A stretch of DNA of 64,000 bases from Clitoria ternatea (taxonomy: Eukaryota > Streptophyta > Magnoliopsida > Fabales > Fabaceae). A program made the position numbers and the translations under genes. Within the stretch, counting starts at the first letter, position 1; the number at the start of each line of letters is the position of its first letter. Location of the stretch: the NCBI GenBank assembly GCA_037962975.1, contig CM075675.1:30878501-30942500 (forward strand), written 5' to 3'. Positions 26,506-38,700 of the stretch are shown piece after piece. Below the pieces are notes generated by a model. It had not been told where the DNA came from. It did not search any database and saw only the letters and a program-made list of their open reading frames with translations.

Positions 26506-28274
26506 TGATGCTAAATCTCTGAGTCATTATTTTGATGTGTAATTCTCAGAAGATTTACGCTTTGGCAAGCGCACCAGTCGTTAAAATTGTATTATATTTG
26601 ATCGTCCCACAAGGATTGTGGTAAGTACCTCAATCTCAGACTAGTACAAGCTGAACCAACACAAGCACAGAAAGTTCATTCGGTTTTTGTTGTTTTAATG
26701 TTTTCTAGTTGTTTTTGTATTTCCAGAAACAATGTTAAGATGAAATGAGAAAGGTGATTAATAGAAAATAGGTCAGGATTGCTTCGGTTCACAAATTCAT
26801 CAAGAAACATGCAATTAAAGTATAATCAAACTTCATAATCCAGAGGACAATCCGCTTGTGGTTATTCCCTAATTCCTTAGGTGAAAAACACTAATCCTTA
26901 AGCATCGAACCTTAATTCCTTAAGTGTTCAATTAACCTAAGAATCTAATGCGAAATTGGAGGTTGAACTCTAACTATTCACCTAAATTGATTAGGCCTGA
27001 ACTAGTTAGAAAGCTGGAAGTTACCTAAGCTTCAACCATGATTCCTCACTGGCGAAGTTCTTCATCAGTTCTGGATTTGTCAATCCAGCAAAACAGATCC
27101 ACTCCTCAGCTTGTTCGCCTCAGGATCTAGAAGTTGATTTTCTCACTCACAGCTTCAAGATTCCATTGCTAACCTTCGCAATCCCAACCTTAGGAATTTA
27201 GAACTCCATCGACATTGGTTCCATCGAAGGAATGTGGAAAGACATGGATGGGAGAGTTTAGAGAGCGAAAGGAATTTAGAGAGATGTTGGAAATGGAAAA
27301 TGAATTGTATTCTATGTACTCTATTTTCTGGTTATGTTTCTGTGTTGTTACAGAGCATATATATATATAGACATCTAACTAACTAACTAACTAAACTAAT
27401 CACTAAGAAAACTTAATTAATAATTAATTAACTAAACTAATTACATAATTATGAAATAAATAACTAACTATATCACTGAACTTAAATTACTAAGGTACAA
27501 AGGCATCAGAGAAAACAGCAGGAACAGACGTGGTGCCGAGTGAATTTTGGAGAGAACAATCAGTGTTCAAATAACTACCTTCACGCTTGAGCGTGAAGGG
27601 CTCTCGCTTGGGCGAATTTGAAATATGCACTGCGGAATTGCTTTCTCGCTTTAAGCATTATGGAGAAGCTTGAGCGAGAGGTGATGTTTTGGAGTCACGC
27701 TTGAGCGTGAGCTTGCTCGCTTGAACGAATTTGACTCTCGCTTGAGCGAGTGGATTATTCAATCAGTATTCTGAAGTTGACGCTCGGGTTCTTCATGCAA
27801 TATTCGGTTCCCTGTTCTATTTTGGAGTCGGTATCTTGGGAGTCTTTTAAGTAGGACTTTTATTAATTCCTTCCGATCAACCTTTTGGGAAGTCTTTTCA
27901 GTCAGTCTCTTTGAAGTCTCGCTCAGTTTGGGCTTTTGGAATCTTTTCAGTCGGATTTGTGAAGTCTCACTTGGATTTTTCAAATCTCGCTCGGCTTCAG
28001 TTTGAGCGCTCTTTTTCCTGCACCAATAAACAACTAATTTGCCCAGTGTTTGTTCACTGATTGTCCAGTATTTGTACGCTGGGTTAATGAAAACTCAATT
28101 TCTTAACTAATTAATGTTTTTAATCAGTTTCTTACATAAATTAAGCACTTTTGAAATAATTAAATAAATTATAAATTATTAGCAATTAATTAAATAATAA
28201 GGCTAAACTAATCACTAAACAATGAATTAAGTCAAATAAAAGGCAGAATAATTAAGTCTTTTCAAGACTTATCA
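26506..28274 (-). repeat. LTR of the Tat-like element, left copy
   Basis: Starts TGATAAGTCTTG at 28274 and ends GCATCA at 26506 (1769 bp). It matches 33942-35718 throughout, with an 8-bp length difference near 28000. It includes a palindrome cluster at 27585-27750 and a TATATATA stretch near 27357. Confidence 0.85.
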
Positions 28275-28286
28275 CATCCCCAAACT
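28275..28286 (-). other. Polypurine tract of the Tat-like element
   Basis: AGTTTGGGGATG on the minus strand directly abuts the LTR start TGATAAG. It is preceded by CTTGAGGACAAGCAAG, the usual context in Tat/Athila elements. Similar tracts occur again at about 29010-29045 and 29383-29400, inside the element. Confidence 0.75.
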
Positions 28287-30510
28287 TAAAACTTGCTTGT
28301 CCTCAAGCAAATATTCAGATTAATTAACTAACAAGCTGTTATTCAACACAATCAACCTTTCCTGAGCTTAGTTCATGCTATAATTATTGAATACCGACCA
28401 TGCTTTCTTCTCACAATTTCTGAAAATATAATAACTTACAGCTCCTTTGGGAAACAAGCTATTGATGCTTTCCTCACTGGGTCGGTGTTTCACTCTTCTC
28501 TCGGTGTATAGGGTAAATAGAATGCACTCATCACCTGCATACTTGTTAGATAAACATAGGCTTGCAACAGTTCTAAACGTCATGCCATATGCCAACACAA
28601 TCGGATCAGTAAGGGCTTTTTAAGCTTATAATGGGGCTGGGCTAGAGGCTCTATTATTGTTTTCTGAGTCAGAGACGGGTTACAAGATGTGTCCACTGAT
28701 GCCTTGACTCAATTTTAACTTAATTGCCTCAACTTAGCAAGCTCTATTATTTTCCGAGTAAATGCTAAATTAATAACTTGCGGTGCTTTGCACCTTCTTT
28801 TTCTTTCAGTCTTTTGGACTTTTCTTTTCTTTTCTTTTCTTTCATCTTTTTCCTATCACAAATTTTATTTTTTTTCTTGTGGTTTTCCTTTCTGATTTTT
28901 TTTTTCATTTTTTTCTTCTCGGCTTTTTAATTTCTCCTTTCATTTCTCTACATATTCATCTATAACTAAGGTCAGAGTGTGTCCTTAATTGATGTTAGGC
29001 ACACTCTTCATCCCCAAACTTAGAACTTGCTAGTCCCTAGCAATAAATAAGACTGAGCAATTCATCAGTGGAACATCCAGGGATAAATCAATCGGTTTTT
29101 TCTTTGATATTTAGGCTTATAATATTAGGCGCATAAAAAGAATGAAAGGGTCTCAAGCTCAAACATAATTATTGGGTCAAAGGAGGATTAATAATATTAG
29201 GATGGCTAATTTTTGGCCCTGGCTAATTAATCAAAGAAGGCCTTCATCATTTCCGATTGGCTGACATACAATTAATTAGCAAGCACTGAAGCAAATTCTG
29301 TCTCACTAACTAGCATACAAATTCACTCGGAAAAGAATAATAGAGGCTCAAAAGCTAAACATATAATAGATAATCAGCCAGTCATGTCCCCAAACTTAAA
29401 GTAAGATCATACATTCAGATTGCTAACTAGCATGCCGAGTAACAAATAATTAATAATGAAATAGTTATGGACAGGGATCATGAGTCAAACAATGCAAATT
29501 AATTAATTTATCCAATAGATGCCTGAGCATCAGCAAGATTTAAATTATTAAAATGGATTTTAAATTAAAACACATTTAAGATAAGTTATCAATTAATGAG
29601 TCGGAGTAATAGAATACTTCCTTTTTTACCTGCTTGGCAGTTCATGGGAAGGAATGGTTTAATGAATTGAACAATACAAAACAGATAAGAATTAACATTG
29701 AATAATTAACAGGGAAATATAATTAAATTACAACTGAAAAAGAATTACATTGTTCAAGAAAAGAAATTCTAAAATAACGTCATTAATACACAAAAGTAAA
29801 TTAGCATAAGTGAAAATGGTATGGGTGGTATTTATAAAGCCTAAATGGGTGCAAATGTAAAAACAACATAATCACAGCAAAATGAAAATATGAGATGAAT
29901 ATTAAATTCAAAATTAGCGGAATGTAATCATTTTAGTTATTAACTAGAATCAGTGAATAAAGAGATGTTACCTTTCAATGATTAAACACACAGGTAGCAT
30001 CAGGTATGAAATTCGCTCAAGCGTGCTAAATCACGCTCAAGCGCCAAACACAGCATCAGGTCCCTTCAATATTGGCACTCACGCTCAAGCTCACTTCATC
30101 ACGCTTGAGCGAGACAATGAACAGTATATCTTGTCTTCTTGATTTCGCTCAAGCGAGAGCTTGAGGTGCTTAAGTGTGGGACTCATCTTCCAGGCACGAG
30201 TGGTCACGCTCAAAGTGTGAGAGTGTACGCTCAAGCGCGCAACACAACAGAAGTTATGCACCACGAAGGGAATGAGTGAATGAGGGACGGGTGGATGAAG
30301 AAACGAAATGAAAAAGAAAAATACAGAGAGATGGGTAAGAAAACTGAGAAAGAGATTAGGTGGAATGAAACAACGAATGGATGCAACAACGAATGAAAAA
30401 GAGATAGGGTGTGGGAATGAGAGACTGAGTGACGAGTGAGGGAACCGAGAGAGAGACGAATGAAAAAGATCGAGTGGAATAGTGAATGAGTGAATGAAAG
30501 GCCGGGTGAT
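28287..30510 (-). other. Non-coding 3' interior of the Tat-like element
   Basis: AT-rich, with no coding region. It contains two extra purine-tract-like blocks (29010-29045 and 29383-29400) and a T/C-rich stretch at 28790-28930. A cluster of CTCAAGCGTGA-type palindromic motifs lies at 30005-30240. Confidence 0.5.
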
Positions 30511-31929
30511 CTAGTGAGAGACAGTGAATGAAAGACTGCAGAGGAAGAGACCGAGTGAAAGAGTGAAAAGAAAATGACCGAGTGAATGAAAGATCAAGTG
30601 AGAGTAGAGAAAGATACCGAGTGATGGAGATACTGAGTGGTAAAGGACGAGTAAAAGAGTAAACAAAACAACGAGTGCAGAGAAGGAATGAGTAAATGGA
30701 AGAACCGATAAATAAAAGACGAACGGAAAAATGAGAGCAAAGCTGAGTGAATGAAACAACAAGTGGAAGAACAAATGGATAAAAGATAGAGTGCGGTAAT
30801 GAAAGACCGAATGACAGGTGAGGAACGAAAAAGAAAGAGTGACCGAGTAGATTAAGGATGGATGAAAAAGACCAGTGGATGAAAGAATGAATGGGAGAAC
30901 GAATACGAATATTCCGAGTGAAGGAGATGAGTGAAGGGTATACCGATCAGATGAAGAAGATGAGGAAATGCAAGAGCGAGTGGAAGAAACCGAGTGATCT
31001 AGTGAGAAACCGAGTGAATGAAAAAGAGACTGCAGAAAGAGACCCATGAAAGAGATACCGAGTGAGGGAACTAAGAAAGAGATCAGGCGAGGGAATAAGA
31101 AACTGAGTGACGAGTGAGTGAGAAAATTACGGAGAAATGGGTGAAGGAACAAAGAAGAAAGAGTAGATTGAAAGAACAAGTGAATAAAACACTGAATGAA
31201 AAGGGTACTGAGTGAATGAATATCGAGTGGATCATAGAACGAGTGAAAGAATGAATGGAATAAAGTAAAGTGCATGAGAAATGAGTGTGACCATGAATGG
31301 ACGAGTGAACAACTGCAGTGAGATACGAGTGAACAGAGAAGCGAGTGGGAGAAAGAACGAATGAAAGTAAGGCCGAGTGAAAGAAATAACGAGTGGAGGA
31401 ACACACGAGAGAATGATTGACCGAGTGAATGAAGAGTGACAGAAGTGAAAGAGACCAAGATGGAGAGACGAGTGGATAAGTGAAAGTGATCGAATAAATG
31501 AAAGACGAGTGGAAGATTGACAGAGTGAATGAAGAACGAGTGAAATTGAGTGACCGAATGAATGAAGGCCGAGTGGGATAGACGAGTACAAGTTATACCG
31601 AATGGATGAAGAACCGAATGGAAAATGAGGTGAAAAACGAAAGTCAGAATGAAATGGAGTGACTGAGTGAGAAAGGCGAGTGAATGCAAGAACGACTGCA
31701 AAGGGGTCCGAGTGAACGGAATACCGAATGGATGAAGAAAAAGATGATTGAGTGACAAAATGAGTGGACGAAAGAATGAGTGAATGAAAGGCTGGGTGAA
31801 CAAGCAACACATGCAGAGAGATCGGGTGAGGAAACCAAAAGACTGACAGAATGAGAGATCGGAAAAATGAAGGACAGGGTGACACAAGTTACCCTTCATC
31901 ATCTGACCCCTTTCATCATCTGAAACCAT
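30511..31929. repeat. Degenerate GAGTGAATGAAAGACCGAGT array
   Basis: About 1.4 kb built from short irregular repeats of GAGTGA, GAATGAA, GAAAGA and ACCGAGTG on the plus strand. The units lack stop codons when read on the minus strand, so a 472-codon Ser/His/Phe/Leu-rich frame exists. Two other minus-strand frames are also open over hundreds of bases. That points to composition, not to a protein. Tat-lineage retrotransposons are known to carry tandem repeats in the region before the 3' LTR, and this fits that position. Confidence 0.75.
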
Positions 31930-32490
31930 TTATTAAAGTACCCCCTTTGGTCCAACATCAAAGGATGTTAGAATTTTCCGGTCAGAAAGGGTCAAGCATG
32001 AGTAACAGCACATCCTCAGGCCCGATTACGCTCAAGCGTGGAGCAAATATACAAGGCATAATTGGCCACGCTCAGAGCGTGTTGATTACACCCAGGTGAG
32101 AGATACAACAGGGTCAAACTTCATGATCACACTTAGAGCGTGTCAGATTACGCTTAAGCGTGAAGTGCAACAGGGGATGATTTGCTCAAGCTCACTAAGC
32201 TTTCACTTAAGCGTGAAACAACAACTAGAGCTTCTCGCTTAAGCTCAATTGGTTTCGCTTTAGCGAGCAGACAAGCAATTTCCATTCTGTATTACATTCA
32301 CTTAAGCGCAAAGTGTTTCGCTCGAGCGAAATGAGAGAGATGAATGCATTCGCTTAAGCTCACATTGAATTCGCTTGAGAGAACAGAAGGAATTGGCATT
32401 AGACCCCATTCACGCTTAATTCCTCTCTCTTCTTCTTCTTCTTCTTCTTCTTCTCTTTCTTTTTTTTTTTCAAAAACTTCTCTCACTACT

Positions 32491-33697
32491 TTATTTATGT
32501 ACAAGAAAAACAAACATAGGCTCATCCTCCAGGATCCCATTTCTTATGACCATACACTCTTGGTCTTTTTCCTTGTTATGTTTGAAGATAATGCTCAACA
32601 TAACTTTCCTCCAATCTTTATTTTTCCAAACTTTCTGCTTTTTCTTCTTTTTCTTTTCTTCACTCTTTTTCTTTTTCTGTTTTGTGTTAGTCTTCTTCTT
32701 TTTATGCCACAAGCAATGTTTTTCTTGACTTGATGATTCACGTTTCCTTTTGAATTCTATAGCTGCAGTAGTCACCACTAGCAAACTCTCATCATAACAT
32801 GGCTGAATTTCTTCTTCTTTTATATTCTCAACATCTACACATGTTAACTCTTCTTGTGCATGAACTTCTACTTCTTTCTCTGTGTTCACACTTGGCTCCA
32901 ACAAAATTTTAGTATCATTATTGTGTTGCCAAGATATGGTTTCTATCTCAGCTAAGACCTCAACCTCTTCTATCACTTCTTGCTCAACAATAATGTCTAA
33001 TTGATTCTCAGGTTCCTCAATGGCTTCTGTTGTCATTTGTTCAATTTACACTCCTACAACACTTGCATCATCAAAGAAATTATTCAATGACAACTCTTGC
33101 TCTTGTTCATCTTCAGACCAATCTTCTTCATTCCAATTATCAAAGAATGCTTCACTAGATATACTATCATCTTCCACTTCTGAAGTATAATCCATATCAC
33201 TTTCTTCTTCACATTCTTCAATTGACTCTTCTTCCATCAAATATCCCTGAACTTCCTTATTTTCTTTTTCTTCTTTTGTTTCTACATCAACTTCAAGTTC
33301 AGGTTCATCTATTTCAATGTTTTCTAGCTGGTCTTCTTCTTCCCCAAACTTAATTTCTTCAGCTAGCCCAACATCATCATCCCATGGCTCTTCATATTGG
33401 TCTTCTCTTTGTACAACCTTTGTATTTCTTTGCTCTTCGGCTAACTACTTTGCAATAAAATCCACTTGCTTTTGAATATTCATGATTGAATTATCAAAAT
33501 TTTGGAGGCCGGTTTGAGTGACTTTTATAAATTTGAATTAAACTCCTTTTTAACTCCGATGGCTCCTTCTCAATTGATTGTACCTCCTCTACATGGTTCA
33601 TGCATAATGTTTGTGAATATTGAAGAAACTCTGCTAAGGTGTCATCCAGATCCATTACCTGCAACTTTTCACTTTCCAAAGGAACTAAAGAAAACAT
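32491..33697 (-). pseudogene. Gag-region remnant of the Tat-like element
   Basis: A broken reading frame downstream of the primer site on the minus strand. It starts MFSLVPLESEKLQ (33697) and runs to SHSNRPPKF. A one-base frameshift near 33498 follows, and the frame continues as NSIMNIQKQVDFIAK. It then has a stop (33445-33447), a long Glu/Asp-rich stretch (DYTSEVEDDSISSEAF) and a stop at 33046-33048. A Lys-rich block (KKKKSEEKKKKKK) precedes the final stop at 32491. The PPKF..IQKQVDFIAKQLAEEQ portion resembles the part of plant gag polyproteins after the capsid. No capsid core or zinc knuckle was seen. Function is not assigned beyond position. Confidence 0.5.
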
Positions 33698-33917
33698 AAA
33701 TGCAACAACTGACTACAAATAAGGTTACTGCAATGGTTAGTGCTAACAACTAAACAACTAAAATCAAAGAGTAGTAACTAAGAACAACAATTCACGCAAG
33801 ACTTGACAAATCCTACTCTTACAACGAAATTTACTAAAAACTAACAACATGTATAGAAACTAAAAAAAAATGGTTCAGTCTAGTACCGGTCCAAGGATTG
33901 TTGATATTACTCAACAA

Positions 33918-33935
33918 TCCCCAGCAACGACGCCA
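33918..33935 (-). other. Primer-binding site of the Tat-like element
   Basis: TGGCGTCGTTGCTGGGGA (minus strand), six bases after the LTR end GCATCA. It corresponds, with two C-to-T type changes, to the TGGCGCCGTTGCCGGGGA primer site of Tat/Athila elements. Confidence 0.8.
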
Positions 33936-33941
33936 TTAACT

Positions 33942-35718
33942 TGATGCTAAATCTCTGAGTCATTATTTTGATGTGTAATTCTCAGAAGATTTACGCTTTG
34001 GCAAGCGCACCAGTCGTTAAAATTGTATTATATTTGATCGTCCCACAAGGATTGTGGTAAGTACCTCAATCTCAGACTAGTACAAGCTGAACCAACACAA
34101 GCACAGAAAGTTCATTTTGTTTTTGTTGTTTTAATGTTTTCTAGTTGTTTTTGTATTTCCAGAAATAGTGTTAAGATGAAATGAGAAAGGTGATTAATAG
34201 AAAATAGGTCAGGATTGCTTCGGTTCAAAAATTCATCAAGAAACATGCAATTAAAGTATAATCAAACTTCATAATCCAGAGGACAATCCGCTTGTGGTTA
34301 TTCCCTAATTCCTTAGGTGAAAAACACTAATCCTTAAGCATCGAACCTTAATTCCTTAAGTGCTCAATTAACCTAAGAATCTAATGCGAAATTGGAGGTT
34401 GAACTCTAACTATTCACCTAAATTGATTAGGCCTGAACTAGTTAGAAAGCTGGAAGTTACCTAAGCTTCAACCATGATTCCTCACTGGCGAAGTTCTTCA
34501 TCAGTTCTGGATTTGTCAATCCAGCAAAACAGATCCACTCCTCAGCTTGTTCGCCTCAGGATCTAGAAGTTGATTTCCTTACTCACAGCTTCAAGATTCC
34601 ATTGCTAACCTTCGCAATCCCAACCTTAGGAATTTAGAACTCCATCGACATTGGTTCCATCGAAGGAATGTGGAAAGACATGGATGGGAGAGTTTAGAGA
34701 GTGAAAGGAATTTAGAGAGATGTTGGAAATGGAAAATGAATTGTATTCTATGTACTCTATTTTCTGGTTATGTTTCTGTGTTGTTACAGAGCATATATAT
34801 ATATAGACATCTAACTAACTAACTAACTAAACTAATCACTAAGAAAACTTAATTAATAATTAATTAACTAAACTAATTACATAATTATGAAATAAATAAC
34901 TAACTATATCACTGAACTTAAATTACTAAGGTACAAAGGCATCAGAGAAAACAGCAGGAACAGACGTGGTGTCGAGTGAATTTTGGAGAGAACAATCAGT
35001 GTTCAAATAACTGCCTTCACGCTTGAGCGTGAAGGGCTCTCGCTTGGGCGAATTTGAAATATGCACTGCAGAATTGCTTTCTCGCTTTAAGCATTATGGA
35101 GAAGCTTGAGCGAGAGGTGATGTTTTGGAGTCACGCTTGAGCGTGAGCTTGCTCGCTTGAACGAATTTGACTCTCGCTTGAGCGAGTGGATTATTCAATC
35201 AGTATTCTGAAGTTGACGCTCGGGTTCTTCATGCAATATTCGGTTCCCTGTTCTATTTTGGAGTCAGTATCTTGGGAGTCTTTTAAGTCGGACTTTTATT
35301 AATTCCTTCCGATCAACCTTTTGGGAAGTCTTTTCAGTCAGTCTCTTTGAAGTCTCGCTCAATTTAGGCTTTTGGACTCTTTTCAGTCGGATTTGTGAAG
35401 TCTCACTCGGATTTTCCAAATCTCGCTCGGCTTTTTCCTTTCAGCTTGAGCGCTCTTTTTCCTGCACCAATAAACAACTAATTTGCCTAGCGTTTGTTCA
35501 CTGATTGTCTAGTATTTGTACGCTAGGTTAATGAAAACTCAATTTCTTAAGTAATTAATGTTTTTAATCAGTTTCTTACATAAATTAAGCATTTTTGAAA
35601 TAATTAAATAAATTATAAATTATTAGCAATTAATTAAATAATAAGGCTAAACTATTCACTAAACAATGAATTAAGTCAAATAAAAGGCAGAATAATTAAG
35701 TCTTTTCAAGACTTATCA
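33942..35718 (-). repeat. 5' LTR of the Tat-like element
   Basis: Starts TGATAAGTCTTG at 35718 and ends GCATCA at 33942 (1777 bp). A TATATATATA stretch near 34800 is a plausible promoter. CTCGCTTGAGCGAG-type palindromes occupy 35025-35190. At 35718/35719 the sequence switches cleanly back to gypsy LTR (GAAGACTAGTCC). Confidence 0.87.
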
Positions 35719-36598
35719 GAAGACTAGTCCATATGTTACCAAGTTAAAAATAGCCGGGTAAACCCTCCCAAGTGGGGGAAGATTCGAATATTCCCGAGTA
35801 GGAAATCCGGAGTGAACCGCTCCTGAAGGAAGAAGGGTTGTGATGGTTCAGATTGAGGTGTATCCTAGGAGTCCTTTTCCGAGTGAATAAGGTTATATAT
35901 TCTGAGTGGATAAGATTTAAATAAGTCTGAGTGAGACTTAACTTGGTGAATTCCTCCGAGTGATGAGAGGTCAGAGTAATTCCGACTGAAACTTGATTGT
36001 GGGGACCCCTTCCGAGGGAAGGGAGGTTAAGTGATCTCCGAGTGAGGAAGTTTAGAATATCCTGAGTGAAGAATGTGTGATACATTTTCGAATGTGTCGA
36101 GGCTGAGGTGCCTCCGAGTGATGACTGGGGAAATATTTCGGGTGAGGGAAGTTTATAGATTCCGAGTGGAATAACTATCATTTTCCGAGTGGAACATGTG
36201 TGTGACCTTCCTGAATAAAAAATAAGGAACTATGTAAGAACTTCCGAGGGAGGCATGTATGTTGGGATCGTTCCCGAGTGAACGAAATCCCCTAATCCGA
36301 GTGATGGAAATTCCCGAGTGAATGGTTCGCTTAAGCGAATGAGGGTTCGCTCCAGCGAGTAGATGCTCGCTTAGGCGACTTTTGCTGCCTTTCGTTTATC
36401 TAAAACTGGGTCCTGCCAGCATGTGGCATCCGGACCCGGTCTTCTCTTTCCCGATCGGTTTTTGTTTCCCTTGATTCCGGATTGTTGTTATTTTTACCCC
36501 GACTCCATCCTGAGCTGTTTGTGAATGGTTGGAATGTTGAATTTTGGAAAAATTTTCCCTAGTCTCGTTTTTGCTCTTAATTAAGTCGGGTTGTTTCA
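35719..36598 (+). repeat. 5' LTR of the gypsy element, right part
   Basis: Matches 46220-47100. Rich in the word CCGAGTGA/TTCCGAGTG, repeated at irregular 20-60 bp spacing, and ending in a short palindrome cluster (36325-36375). Ends GTTGTTTCA. A minus-strand open frame at 35744-36181 is a product of this repetition. Confidence 0.88.
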
Positions 36599-36601
36599 TT
36601 T

Positions 36602-36613
36602 TGGTATCAGAGC
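36602..36613 (+). other. Primer-binding site (initiator tRNA-Met type)
   Basis: TGGTATCAGAGC, three bases after the 5' LTR end. It is the standard complement to the 3' end of plant initiator tRNA-Met. Confidence 0.9.
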
Positions 36614-38700
36614 GGACTTAAAAGGTCCAAGGCCAAGGTATGCTTACTGATAGTAGGCGGTTGTGTGCAATATGACCAATTGTCATCATAGCTTGTGGTA
36701 TTCTATTGGATTTGATACATGTTTAACCATGAATTGTGTGATTATATGCCTATGTGTTTTGTTGAGAACAGTAGCAAAAGGTGCTACTGTCGAGATGTTG
36801 GTTTGGGGGTAGAGATTTGTTGCTACCCTGGCCCGATTGTTCACGAAATACTTAGAGGTATTTCTAAGCCTGGATCGGCTGAGAGGGAATAGAATGATAG
36901 TTGTTGAGACCTTCATATGCATTAAAACTGTATTGGTTGGTTCGGTCTCTTATATAGGCCATGCTAGTGGTTCATAGCCGAGGAATGTTTGTTGAACAGA
37001 TTAGAACTCACATGTTTGAGTCGGTTAAATGAATAGTATTATAGGAGTCCCCTGGTGTGGTGTTTCTGATTCAACTGATCGGTTGTGCCATTTGTAAAGG
37101 ATGAGTTTTATATCCTTGGCACGAGAACCCTGTATGATATATATGTTATAAGTGATTGTTGCAGTTTCCTAGGTTGGGAATTTGAGTATGAGATGAGTAA
37201 ATAAATGTGAAATTAAATATATGTTAAATCAGGGGTAGTGTCTTGGTCTTTGGTGTGTGGAAACTGAGTGAATGATGGATCAGATGTTAGACCACTAGGT
37301 GTGGTGACTCAGTTGAGTGGGCATGATCATGTATGACTGGACGTTGTGGGAAATTGATGTAATTGGATACTTGAGGATTCAGGTTAGACTCGGTCTTGTA
37401 GCTAAAAACCGAGTGAATAGTTGATTGAATTATGACCCATAAGGTGTAGTAACCTCGATTGGATTTAGTATGATCTATACTGTCAGACCTTGTGGAGCAA
37501 GGCCCCATGGTGGTTTAGGCTCGGTGATATTTGGATGTTGTGGGAATACCCCACGATGGGTACTAGGTAACCCATGGAATTTCGAGTCAGATGGTCTATT
37601 GAACCCTGTGAATAGTTGAGCCTCAGTAAAATGATGGTGTAATAAGTCGTTAAAGCTTGAATCGTCTCAAGGTGAGATGCAAGTAATAAATGTGATACCG
37701 GATGGATGGAGAATGGTAGTGTTGAATTCCTATTATGCTTTGGTATTGAGTATGGTAATGATAGAACCCATATGATGATGATTGTACGTCCACTGGTGGA
37801 TGGTGCTATTGATTGATGAAAAGGTTCACCGATGCAGAAACCTATTGTGAGATTGAAATCGTATTGTGACCCGAAGTTGTATACCTAAGTGGGTTTAGTG
37901 AATCATCTAGGCTTTAATTGATTGATGACGGTGATGAGTGATGACATGAAGGATTAATAGACTGTCAGATTATGGTTTATGATGGATGAGATCTAGTGAC
38001 GAGGTATTTACTCGGTGAGGATTGGAAGCCGACTGTTATTATACCATTTATGGTGAGGGTGACTGACCTTCGATGATTATCATCATGTGAGTTGTACTAG
38101 ATTATGTGTATGGACGAGGTATATACCCTGTGAGGGTCGGAAGTCTATTGTTATTATACCCGTTTACAGTAATGGTAACAGATATTTGACGACTATTATT
38201 ACGTGATTTATGTCAGATTATGTGTAATGACAATGTTGTTGTAGGTATGTTGATTATAGATGTGTGTGAATTGCCACTGATCTTTATGTGGGTTAGTATT
38301 AGTTGAGCGAGTATGGTCGATGTGAGCAATAAGTGTGCAAGATACCTCGTTCCGAGATGACTCTGCATACCATAGGTATCATGGCAGTGTACACTTTTGC
38401 AGCGACTTTATATAATTATTGTAACCCTATAGGAATGAGACGTCATCCTATAAGTCAGGTGCAGCAATTCATAAGTCAGGCAGGTGAGATTGTAGTTACT
38501 TATGGTAATGGTTTGAGTCTATCGGGCGGTTCTGAATAAAATAGGAGTTATGTTGAGTGAGTGGTAAGTGATAGTATATCGAAGTAAGGATAGAAAATTT
38601 ATTTTAACCTTGATGTGCTTACCTCCGAAAGAATCAGAGGTTACCTTAGTACAATTGGCTGTCAAAGTGATGTTGATTGTCGGAATAGAAGGGTGATCCT
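36614..38700 (+). other. Decayed 5' interior of the gypsy element
   Basis: No intact frame. By position this should be gag and protease, but stops and indels have erased recognisable motifs. Confidence 0.45.

Larger units (their letters stand above)
26091..35718 (-). mobile_element. Tat/Athila-like retroelement, truncated tandem copy
   Basis: Read on the minus strand from 35718: LTR beginning TGATAAGTCTTGAAAAG (35718-33942), primer site, leader and gag-like frame, long non-coding interior, purine tract, then a second LTR (28274-26506). A second primer site and the beginning of a second internal region follow, stopping abruptly at about 26091. So the left LTR is not the true 3' end of the unit. 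What is present is LTR-internal-LTR-internal(start). The primer site (TGGCGTCGTTGCTGGGGA) and the AAGTTTGGGGATG tract before TGATAAG are hallmarks of Tat/Athila-type elements. No protease, RT or integrase is seen, so it is a non-autonomous derivative. It sits in the 5' LTR of the gypsy element, and 461 bp of that LTR (counterpart 45759-46219) are missing at its left edge. Confidence 0.8.

Noticed and set aside
30511..31929. 472-codon minus-strand open frame as a real Ser/His-rich protein
   Set aside because: Several frames on the same strand are open together, and the sequence is a degenerate short repeat without stop complements. No domain is recognisable.
32344..32733. 129-codon plus-strand frame with poly-Ser and Phe-rich stretches
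   Set aside because: It is antisense to the Lys/Glu-rich gag-region remnant and arises from CTT-type low-complexity sequence.
26506..35718. Tat-like element as an ordinary complete element with two terminal LTRs
   Set aside because: The left copy extends past its LTR into primer site, leader and gag start. No target duplication matches the two outer edges, and host LTR sequence is missing.
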